Below, in pieces: positions 55,252 through 64,000 of a stretch of 64,000 nucleotides of DNA. The first letter of the stretch is position 1; the number at the start of each line of letters is the position of its first letter. Where the stretch lies: assembly GCA_905147135.1 (NCBI GenBank), contig LR990044.1, forward strand, positions 15,318,122 to 15,382,121. Direction: 5' to 3'. The DNA is from Blastobasis lacticolella. Its lineage: Eukaryota; Arthropoda; Insecta; Lepidoptera; Blastobasidae. The notes below the pieces were generated by a model that saw nothing but the letters and a program-made list of their open reading frames with translations, had not been told where the DNA came from and ran no database searches. Both the position numbers and the translations under genes were made by a program.

Positions 55252-56679
55252 TAGTAAAAGGATACGGTCTATCGGTTCATACAAGGTGTTCACTAAGATC
55301 CAGCCGGTACAAAGTGAATGAAAAACGGAAGTATGAAAAATACGGAACTCGTATCAGTTAAAAAAATAAATCTTAGTCTAGCCAATTCTTCACAATTATT
55401 TTTCGAAAACTTAATATTTTTAGCAAAACTGCAACACTTACGCGACACTCATGCAACACTGGAACAAGCCGTAGAGTAAACGATGAAAGAAGAAACTCCT
55501 TTTATGCCCGGAGTAAGAAGTTTTTTTCGTCATAGCGAAGAGAAATTAATGAGGAAAGAAAAAACTCATTTCAAGAGGAGAGGGCATTATGTTCAATAAT
55601 GCGTGTAATGCGTTCGCTTTAAGAAAACACTGGTAATGCGGCGTGCTGCGTGACATACCTTTTGATGTTACATAAAATAGCCGACGGATGTGCCCAAAAT
55701 GAACTAGCACAGGATTTCCTAGACACTAGATTTCCTTAGAATCATGGTATGTACAACACCTCGGTCGACCTCGCTTCGCCAACGGTATTAGGGAGCACAC
55801 ATAACGAGTTTCCAACTCGTTGCGGTGCTAACGTTTGACTATCCTCAAATACGAAATGGTCACCCATCTGGCTCCCTTGCATTACTAGCATTGCTTACCC
55901 CTGGTTTTACTATATAATAAAAACATATCTGACATAATGGACAAAACTGGAATTAAGTCTCGTCATTTTGAAATGTCATGCCAATGCCAACAACAGCGAC
56001 GCTGTCACATGGTCTGACAACGTTATGGCTCTGTAAGAAAACTCCTTTTAAGGGGCACAACGGCAAAAATGCGTACAATGCGTGACACACACCTTTTGAT
56101 ACATAAAATGGCCGACGGATGTGGCCAAAAAGAAACTTAAAATAATAACTAGAATTCCCCAGCATCATAATACATATTATTATGGCTAATTAACTCGCTC
56201 ACAGCCTATCATCGCCTTCGAAATCACTCAGTCTTCCTAACGGAGTATGCAGTTTCATTCGTCATTATTGGCAGTGTATGACAAAGACAATGACATGCCT
56301 GTCATTGTCAATGTCCAAACCTAGGATTTTTTTACCTGTCTGTCTATGCAGTGTCACAAACTTAATCTGACCCAGTGACAGCGTCGCTGTTAATGGCATT
56401 GACATGACATTTCAAAATGGCGACACTTGATTCCAGTTTTGGCCACCGGGTCAGATAAGTTTGTGCATCCATAGCTTTTTTCGGGTGTGTTCATAATTTC
56501 ATGCCAAGAATGCGTTCGTTTCATACCAAATTAGTAATATTTTAAACAATAATATAAAAAAATTGGCTAGCTAAATAATTTAAACAATTACGAGAGGACA
56601 TTACGTTTTATAAGCTTTATCCATTACAACTCTCATTATGCCGGCTGGTGGTCAGGAAAAAACTAGACTGTCTCCTTTA
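55252..56679. repeat. Right arm of 3.1-kb nested inverted repeat
   Basis: Reverse complement of the left arm. In the innermost 116 bases I count about seven differences; elsewhere there are scattered substitutions and small indels. It carries inverted modules at 55922-56025 and 56357-56465. The 245-bp spacer (55007-55251) is unique, AT-rich, and contains tttttttttataaaaaaaac. Confidence 0.9.
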
Positions 56680-56699
56680 AAAGCAGAACTAGATGCCAA

Positions 56700-57074
56700 G
56701 TTTAGATGTGAACTACACATGAACGGGAACAACGCGTCGTTTATATGCTGCGTCTATCGCTGATTCCGTTAATGATAATCTGAACTAAGTGCGCGTGTAC
56801 TTAGCCATTATTTTAGTACCAACGTAATTTTATACAAACAAAGTCGAAGATATTGTATGAATAATAAAAAACCTAAAATTTTAATGCAGATACTTATTAT
56901 TACTTCTTTACTTCTTTCCTTCGCGAAATTTTCATATCGCAAACCAACTAACACTCATCCATTATGATTGCAAGCGAACATAACTGATCGCCACCGCGTC
57001 CGTGGACGCTCTCGCAAGCTGAACGCGTTTGTTTGTCAGAAGCTTTATTCCGTGATTTAAATGTAATTTTGCAT
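56700..57074. other. Intergenic sequence
   Basis: Nothing recognised. Confidence 0.35.
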
Positions 57075-57400
57075 ATTCATATTAACCGAATTTTATGCAG
57101 ACGAAGTCGCGGGCCGTGTGGTGTCCGGCAGAGTAGAATAGCACCAACCCCTTACACACGCGGGTGTCGTACAAGGCGATTAATGTTTTCTAGGCAAAAG
57201 ATCTAAGCGCCTCCGTAGACTGGAAAATGGGCAGCAGCATTTTCCATTGTTATATTATAACACTGCGATCTCCAACCCGCCTGCCAAGCGTGGAGATTAT
57301 GGCAATAACCTCCCTTTTTGTGGGAGAGGCCCTAAGTCTTGCAGTGGACTGTTATGGGCTGTGATGATGAAGTCGCGGGCAAAAGGTACTTTGTTATAAA
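57075..57400 (+). repeat. Dispersed repeat family G, split by an insertion
   Basis: attaaccgaattttatgcag and acgaagtcgcgggc end at 57114, and gaagtcgcgggcaaaaggta resumes at 57369. The non-autonomous RTE element at 57115-57368 lies between. Confidence 0.75.
57115..57368 (+). mobile_element. Non-autonomous RTE-terminal element, best-defined copy (254 bp)
   Basis: Flanked by the 12-mer gaagtcgcgggc at 57103-57114 and 57369-57380. The 5' module (about 180 bp, cgtgtggtgtccggcagagt to ccaagcgtggagattatggc) corresponds to the 5' end of the intact RTE, including the ATGGGCAGCAGC start-codon region. The 3' module (about 60 bp, gggagaggccctaagtcttg to ggctgtgatgat) corresponds to its 3' end and tail. 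Confidence 0.93.
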
Positions 57401-57969
57401 TAACGTGAAATTTTCAATGATATCTCCACTGTTTTAGCCCGCGTCTTCTTCTTTTGTTAATGAAGATTTGTGGCTAAGAAATCGTGATGTCGCCGCGCAA
57501 GAGTAGGCCCTCATATCAAATCCAAACTGCGACTTTACTTCACCTCACTGTGACATCTACACAATACAAGCTGAACTATTTAAATACACCCTACGCCAGC
57601 GCCATCTCGCGTTAACCGTGTGCAGCGCAGCAACATCCACTGCGAGCAACCGCGGTAACATGTTACGTTAGTTCAGAAGTGTTACACTAGAGTGCACTGT
57701 TAAATATATATGTAGAGCCGTGGTAGAGTAGAGCACTGTTAACAATAATATCCACTTGTTCTAAAAGCCGGAATCAAATCGTTAAGTCAGGTTAAAATAG
57801 GTATTGATTTTGTAACTCACGGCTTATTTTGTACAAGTAGAAATTAACCCAGAGTCCACTAACCCAGATTACGAACGAATGATTAATTATTTAAGTGTCG
57901 TTTAACCCCGACTATAATGTCGTTTGACCATTATAACCCAGTTTAAAACTAATAATTTAATAATTTTAA
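57401..57969. other. Intergenic sequence
   Basis: No gene. Several short accccgacta / acccagtttaa phrases at 57845-57950. Confidence 0.35.
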
Positions 57970-58461
57970 CCCTCTACCGCATGGGAACCCATATATGGTT
58001 TCCCAATTTTAAAGTCACTTTTATTACATCATTTGATATTATTTATGGGTAAAACTATTTTCATGTGTTTGATAGATATACAGAAATATCGAAATGCAAT
58101 TTTTTTGTAAATTGTATAATTGCTTTAAAAATTACCCTCGTTTTTGTACGAATGGTTTTAGCAAATTTAGTGACGTCTGCGAAACAGTGCAAACCTCGAC
58201 TTCAAAAAATAATTATATAGTCAAAAGATAACAATTTTGAACTAAAAAAAATTTTATTTTATATTTCTTTGCATAACATGTATCACGTTTTCATTATTCG
58301 AAGGTTTTCAGTAATTTTCAAGTTCTAAAGTGTCGAAACCATCTTTGGTTTCGTATGCATTCAAATATTTTATCGTTGAGACATAAATGGGTTCGTATGC
58401 ATTGAAGTTTTTTTGTTTGTATTTACAATTAATCGACAGGTTAGGTCTTTTCATCATAAAC

Positions 58462-58530
58462 AGTTAATAGCAGTCCACTGCTAAACTTGAGCCTCTTCTA
58501 CATCAGTGGAAGGTCTTGCCATAATTACTG
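58462..58530 (-). mobile_element. Possible non-autonomous RTE-terminal fragment
   Basis: atagcagtccactgctaaac, then ttgccataattactg resemble, in reverse, the cagtggactgttatgg and gattatggcaa blocks of the family. It would be an insertion into the piggyBac-like remnant. Weak. Confidence 0.4.
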
Positions 58531-58552
58531 CTTTGCTTAGATATTTGAAAGC

Positions 58553-58850
58553 TTGCTCTCAGAATACTTGTGCATAGCAGGATCTGTTCCACGTAAAAGA
58601 GGTCGTACAATGACGAGTTCTGTAACTAGATCTCCATGTACATGTCACATTACATTCAATTCTGGAACACCCACTCGACATAATGGAATGAGAAAGGCTC
58701 CAGCAAAACGCCAAAAGTTACCTCTGAATTCTGTGCGGACTGAAAATACAGGATACCTTCTTGAATGGCACAAGTATCGATAAATGTGCCAAGTTTGCTC
58801 ATGAAAAACACACTAAACGCCCAAAATGTGGGGTATGTTAAGTTATACTG
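58553..58850 (+). pseudogene. piggyBac-like transposase C-terminal fragment
   Basis: One frame gives SVPRKRGRT, RKAPAKRQKLPLNSVRTENT and GYLLEWHKYR. A second frame immediately after gives DKCAKFAHEKHTKRPKCGVC and a stop, fitting the short cysteine-containing tail of piggyBac-type transposases. The DDD catalytic core is absent and the join is frameshifted. The family assignment rests on the tail and the TTAA-CCC end and is tentative. Confidence 0.45.
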
Positions 58851-59145
58851 AAAAAGAAATTGTCATTCAAAATTTCTTGAACAATAACGTTTTTTATAAG
58901 CTGTCTAACAATTGTATGTATGCATAGGAAACCATATATGTCCTAGTGATTTTTGTGTTGATGCTTACGAACCCATTTATGGTTTCATAAAATAAAAATT
59001 AAACTATAATACTTTTTGATATATTTTTTTCACAATGTTGTTTTCTTATATAAATATAGCAAATCACGTCAACAAATATTTTTTAATTCACTTCTATCAT
59101 AAATCAACACTTTGTGTTGTCACTTCATGATGAAACTCCATTATT

Positions 59146-59295
59146 ATGAATTAAATCACTTTTTGTACACTAGTTCCACTTTATTATACAATTTTATTAA
59201 ATTGCAACCGGAAGATAAGTAATTCGAAACCGGTTGCAATTTAATAAAATTGTATAATAAAGTGGAACTAGTGTACAAAAAGTGATTTAATTCAT
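59146..59295. repeat. Perfect 65-bp palindrome with 20-nt loop
   Basis: Arms 59146-59210 and 59231-59295 are exact reverse complements over all 65 bases; the loop is 59211-59230 (gaagataagtaattcgaaac). No ORF. Probably a very young fold-back MITE or snap-back event. Confidence 0.95.
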
Positions 59296-59984
59296 ATTAA
59301 TAATTATACATTGTATTACAATTATTTAAAATAATTTAAATTGGTTCCTATTAATTAATATCGCAGATCCACGTACGAAATATTTTTGGGGTGAATACCT
59401 ACACGCTTATGCCCAAATAATTTAAAACGAAGTACGAGTAGGTACCTACTAGCTTAACCTGGTAGTTGTGTGGTTTATAGCAGTTAGGATATATAACTAC
59501 TTTACTATAGAATTATTTTATGAATTGTCACCGATATTTCCGGTCAGACAAAGTTTTGCACTGGTAACCATTATTGATGGATAGAGAAAAGAATGCTTGG
59601 TTTTTGCCATATTATAACTACATTAAATTATGTATGAACCCTCATACATTATGCATGGCAACCGCATAGTTGGACCCATATTAGGAAACCCATATTTATT
59701 TTCTTATTTGAGTCATAGATATAGAATGCACGATTACTCTGAATTAAAAGATGAGAGAAGATATTACTATGGCCGTATTTGCTACTAACAGACCAGTTAG
59801 CACCTTATCGTAAACTTTTCGTAGCAGCGTTTTACTTTCGTGTAATTTCCGCGTAAATGCTGCGATCACCTGTGAAGCTGTACTAATGTGGAAGAAGCTC
59901 AAGTGCGATAATCGGTGGATTGTAAAGAGCTGGTAGATTGTGAGCCCACCGGCTCTGCAGCTCTTCTTCGCAACCTTTTCGACC
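59296..59984. other. AT-rich intergenic sequence
   Basis: Nothing recognised. Confidence 0.35.
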
Positions 59985-60262
59985 AACTTCCACTGCTGAG
60001 CATAGACCTCACCCAGAGATCTCCACAAAGGCCGGTCCTTTTCCTACCGCATCCAGCTGGAACCTGCGATCTTTACCAGGTCGTTGGTCCACGTTTTGGG
60101 TGGCATACACACTCTGCGTATTCTGGTATGTGGTCGCCACTCGAAAACTTAACTTCCCCTCCGGATATCTGTTCGGCGAGCTGCGTATGCCCTTCCCACT
60201 GCCACCAATCCTTCGGACTATGTCGGTGACATTAGTTCGCTTGCGGATCTCCTCGTATCATT
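59985..60262 (-). mobile_element. Decayed RTE LINE 3' fragment
   Basis: Aligns with 15918-16195 of the intact RTE (ccactgctgagcatagacct, cccagagatctccacaaagg, gcatccagctggaacctgcg, gtgtgtggtcgccactcg-like, gttcgcttgcggatctcctc) with many substitutions and a small deletion. The (GATGAT) tail is lost. Older than the copy at 26484. Confidence 0.85.
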
Positions 60263-60799
60263 TTCAAAGTAATTGAAATTCTATCTTATTCAACCCTGAA
60301 TATGCTGTAAGCTATGTTGATTCCTGATAATTTTAACTCGTAGAGACCGTCCTTTAGACTCCTATAAACTCGAATTCAAAACTTCCAGTAACGTATACTG
60401 TGGTGGCGATTTACCGCGATACTACTTACTACTTTACTTTTTATCCTATCCTGTGCTACTACCTAATATTTTGAATGCGGAAGTGGTTTGTAACTCCTTC
60501 ACGCAATAGCTACTAATGGATTTTGATTGAATGAATGAATTAACACTTTATTGCATAAATACAGGATACAGTCGGTATATATCGTAACAGAGAAAACAAT
60601 AGGCGGTCTGATCGCTTTAAGCGATTTATTTCAGGCAACCTTTGGGTTGTTCAGTTTAGGAAGTGTTATGGCAGTAATCTAGCTTTCAGACCAGAATAGC
60701 ACATAGGCTACAATTCATAATTATTTAATAAATCCAATATAAACTTTCACTTGCTTGCTTTCTCTAAATGAGGGTAAATTATCCATCACAACCCCATAG
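60263..60799. other. AT-rich intergenic sequence
   Basis: 60535-60680 contains a tgaatgaatgaatt run and ttgggttgttcagttt; no gene recognised. Confidence 0.35.
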
Positions 60800-60905
60800 T
60801 AGTATAATTGATCCTGAATTTCAATGTGGTTACCGCGGAACAGATCTGGAACGTAATTTAACCGAATTTTACGCGGACAAAGTCACAGGCAAAAGCCTAC
60901 CTAGA
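60800..60905 (+). repeat. Dispersed repeat family G
   Basis: gatcctgaatttcaatgtgg, ttaccgcggaacagatctgg and aattttacgcggacaaagtc, then acaggcaaaagcc. Confidence 0.6.
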
Positions 60906-62323
60906 TATTATTGTCAAAGAGCGCCATTTTGTGACAAAGAAGGAAACCGTTCAGAATCGGCAAGAGTGGCATTCTTTGTGTCATAGGCCAAGATCCACTT
61001 TGGGTCGCAGAACCAGCGCAGTAAGTAAGCAAGTAAGTATTTCAGGACATTAGTAACTATAATTAGACCAACGGACCTATTAAGTGGCTACTTGATCTGT
61101 ATGATAACTGTTTTTTGGCTGATTTGCGACTATACCGGTAGATAATATTATGCATTTTTTCTAATGAACCGCACCATCCATACACTACAGGTGTTCAACG
61201 AATGTAGTGGCAGCAAAAGAAACACATATACCAAAGATAATGATAGATAGATAGATAGATAAACACTTTAATAATGCTTTTATGTTTATGAAAGGTTATC
61301 TGTATGACTGCGTGTTTCTTTATATATTGTGGTCGTCGACTGTTCGTTGTCCAAGAATTCAGATTTCTGAATGTTCCACTTTTTTCAGTAATTAAGAAAA
61401 GGACGCATCTTTTTCCCGCGAACTATCCCTAGTCTTTGGCGCCAAAATGAAGTTCAGTAATGAAAAAGAAAAAACTCGAAGATAATCCCGCGATTTTTCG
61501 GCAGTAGGCTAATTGAACTCGTCTTCATCTCCTTTTATCATACTCTCTTTCTTTATATACTGAAGTTGCTCTTCGATTTGATACTAGACGGGCAACATGT
61601 CGCAACATGTTACCTATATAAAAATAATATTTAAAATCTTTAGTGGAAAAAAATATAAAATAGAGCACGTGCGTAGTTATTCTATCAAGAAGCTGATTTC
61701 ACACGCACTCATTCAATAACAAGTCAAATTTTATAAGTCCCATTGTCGACGATAAGTAATATACATAGTTAGTTCGTCTTTGTAAAGCGTCGTCTCTGTC
61801 GCACGCATTTGTGTAAATACGAAGCCGAAACTAGCCGATCTGCATTATTTGTAGTGTCCGACCGACGATCAATATCGCTACAACCTGCGGCCGACGCCGA
61901 AATCTCTAAGAAATTTTGTTCAAGCATACAAGCTACAATTAATGATATAAATAATTTTAAAACTTTAATATTGAAGGCCTATTTGACAGTATAATACTAA
62001 ATTTAAATCAGAAATTCTAGAAGTTGATCTAAAGATGATAAAAAACTTAGGGACGAAGCCGAACGTTTCGTCGAAGGTGGTGTTTTTGGCCGATAGTGGC
62101 GAAGCCGAAGCCGAAGATTCGGTCATTAAGCTTTCGGATACAAATTATTTACCTCCTTGTACCGTTCGTACGGACAACGTCCCAACCCTTAAAACTCTTA
62201 TCGCAATCAAATCCCCAGTCCATTGACTTGTCTATTAAGATTTAAGTCGTAACTTTTTTGCTGGCCGTACAAAGAAAGCATAGTGTAAGTGGCACGACGT
62301 CCCGTTCGACGCACTCGGTCGTC
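60906..62323. other. Intergenic sequence with (GATA)n and GCCGAA reiterations
   Basis: A (gata)5 microsatellite at 61242-61261. 62050-62125 has repeated gccgaa/ttcgg motifs inside an unrecognised 63-codon ORF (62035-62226). No gene can be supported. Confidence 0.4.
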
Positions 62324-62405
62324 AGTCGAGACGCGAACGCAGCGCAAGCGGCGCGCTAACCTTGTATTCTGTAGCGACGTTCGGTGCACCAAAATTTTGG
62401 TGAAG
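62324..62405 (+). promoter_or_regulatory. Candidate TATA-less promoter and noncoding first exon
   Basis: A CpG-rich stretch (62290-62395) contains the insect initiator gtcagtcgag (+1 at A62324) and is closed by a consensus donor gaag/gtaagt at 62406. The 82-nt candidate exon has no ATG. It would be the 5' UTR exon of a gene continuing to the right. Suggestive only. Confidence 0.35.
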
Positions 62406-62409
62406 GTAA

Positions 62410-63086
62410 GTCCCTTTCGTACCTATAAACGAGCCCTTTAAAATTACGATAACGTTTTAGTAATTATCAGACGTACGTTGCTGCTTTAATTTTAAATTAT
62501 TGGTGAAGGAAGGAAGACAGCGCGGCAATGGATACTCAATTATACTTGTAGATATAAAATCGTAATTTATTAAGGCACGCAACCGAGGGATGGTGTATGA
62601 TATGAATGAGAGCACGAAGTGATGTGTGAGTTTAAATTGTTATTTTGTAGTAGAGTCCTACATAGAGTCTGTAGAGTCGCAGTTGAATTGTAATTATTTT
62701 TCCCGAATATTTGCCTATTTGTTTTTATTGGAGTCTAAGCTCTCATGAATATCAACTCAAATTAGAGTTCAACCTGTTAACATACAAAAAGTGCTACGTA
62801 TAAAATAACATAACAAAAAAAATACGATACAACTTATGATAAAAACTATGCACGTAAAGGCCCAAGCCGAGGTTGTTAAGGTTTTTGTACTGGTAGATGA
62901 TCCAGGTACGCTAATGGAACCTGAAATTAATAGACGAGTCGTGTGGAACGGTTGTAACGGTAGGCCGGATGCAACGGCGGTTATACACTTGATCTAATTC
63001 TGTCTTATGCTAACTTTAAAACATATCTTTGTCACAATTATTATGAATTAAATTTTTATCAATGTGTATCATGTTGAGTATCTAAA
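62410..63086. other. AT-rich sequence, possible first intron
   Basis: Nothing recognised. Confidence 0.3.
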
Positions 63087-63288
63087 CACAGTATACCTAA
63101 AACAAAGTAGCTTCCCGTCGTCTGTCCTTATTGTATATGATCGCTCAGATCTTTAAAATACACAACGTATTTTAATGCGGTTTTCAACAACAAATAGAGT
63201 ATTTCAAGACGAAGGGAAGGAAGGAGCAAGAAGAAAAATAAAGTAAAGTAGATTTACGCGAACGAAGACGCGCCGGGTCTACTAGTAT
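63087..63288 (-). repeat. Dispersed repeat family C, reverse copy
   Basis: Runs from acaaagtagcttcccgtcgt through atgcggttttcaacaacaaa to gaacgaagacgcgccgggtc, ending tactagta. Confidence 0.75.
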
Positions 63289-63309
63289 AACAATAAAACT
63301 AAAATAAAT

Positions 63310-63490
63310 ATTTAAGAATACAAAAATCTAAACTAACTAAATAAAACAATCATATAAATAAAGAAATGTGTGCCAGGTCCACGGTATTAGGAAAGGTGCC
63401 CAAAAGGCTGGCCGCTATGCCCCATTGGAAGGCGAGGCTCATTCGCTGTCAGGCTGTAGAGGTCAGCCTTCGATCGAGGGTTAAAAATAC
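63310..63490 (+). repeat. Dispersed repeat family E, copy 2
   Basis: Same layout as 33280-33440: ataaagaaatgtgtgccagg, ggtgcccaaaaggctggccg and tgtagaggtcagccttcgat. The last 500 bases of the window hold nothing else recognised. Confidence 0.6.
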
Positions 63491-64000
63491 GTTTTATTTG
63501 GCATTATATATATATGAGTAAGTCGAGTAAGAGGGGAAAAGCCTTGCTTGACCTTTCGAGCGAGCGGAGCCACGAAAGCTCGTGCTATATAAAGCTTTGC
63601 GGTTAGATATCAATACTTACACTTTCTTAATCTAGAACCTAACTTGGATGACCTTTTACAGGGTGATTTGCAAATCACTAGCAAGCTCTGAATTTCTATG
63701 ATTATAATCTAGTAGACCGAAATACGGTTTTTCAGAATTCCAAGAAACAAGTTCACTTCTCTATAGAAATCGCACCGATAAGCCATCTCATCTGTTTGGG
63801 AAAGTAAAGTAATGCTGTATGTTGAGGTTGCTACCATAACCTAGTATTTTATCACAATGACTAATATACCATGGCTTTTAGTTAAATTTTCAATAAATGA
63901 TTATAATAAGCTTTAGAAATTAATATCTTCGTGACTTACTAAATCGTTATTGAGACCTTGTTACAACGAAGTATTGTTATCTTTTAACGACCTGAGTTAG

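Larger units (their letters stand above)
57970..58990 (+). mobile_element. piggyBac-like element remnant, 3' end missing
   Basis: The 5' end fits: a TTAA at 57966-57969 is directly followed by ccctctaccgc. Near-palindromic motifs of the type gaaacc-at-ggtttc recur inside (57979-57999, 58337-58356, 58926-58942, 58968-58987), which may be subterminal transposase-binding sites. A decayed transposase C-terminus lies at 58553-58850. No matching 3' inverted repeat with TTAA was found downstream. Confidence 0.5.

Overview
The window looks like nuclear DNA of an insect, most likely a moth or butterfly. It is AT-rich, has one recognisable intron-containing host gene, and is otherwise filled with transposable-element copies typical of Lepidoptera: RTE-clade LINEs with (GATGAT)n tails, CR1/Jockey-type LINEs, tRNA-derived SINEs and small inverted-repeat elements. 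No bacterial-style operon, CRISPR array, rRNA gene or convincing functional tRNA gene was seen. The taxonomic call is an inference from repeat content and insect-type splice signals.

Host gene: 2065-5341 (+) encodes a secreted or membrane-attached carboxylesterase-family protein in three exons (2065-2367, 3239-4509, 5020-5341; about 631 aa). The nucleophile motif reads GHGSG instead of GESAG and the oxyanion-hole HGG is gone, so it is probably a pseudoenzyme. Its last ten residues and stop codon come from a SINE. Weaker host signals are a possible internal exon at 42839-42996, a possible noncoding first exon at 62324-62405, and core-promoter-like sequences at 31001 and 34195-34230.

Autonomous LINEs: (1) a degenerate Jockey/CR1-type LINE at 1-1630 (-), running off the window edge; (2) a complete RTE element at 15886-19073 (-) with one 1023-aa endonuclease/reverse-transcriptase ORF and a 9-bp target-site duplication; (3) a bicistronic CR1-like LINE at about 48075-52757 (+) with both ORFs open, overlapping by 17 nt, and a 7-mer tandem tail. 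Decayed RTE pieces lie at 13985-14490, 21690-21815, 45586-46085 and 59985-60262. A nearly undiverged 5'-truncated copy lies at 26484-26652, again with a 9-bp duplication.

Non-autonomous elements: a roughly 250-bp family that joins the 5' end of an RTE LINE to its 3' end occurs about nine times. A tRNA-derived SINE (family A) has six copies, two with exact target-site duplications. There is a second tRNA-like SINE (family B), four MITE-like elements, a piggyBac-like remnant at 57970-58990, and several dispersed repeat families (called C, D, E, F, G and H here).

The most unusual architecture is a nested inverted repeat at 53577-56679: two arms of about 1.43 kb around a 245-bp spacer, with each arm holding its own internal inverted modules. 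A separate perfect 65-bp palindrome lies at 59146-59295. Both could make long hairpin RNA if transcribed. All copy boundaries and family assignments were made by eye and are approximate unless a target-site duplication is stated.
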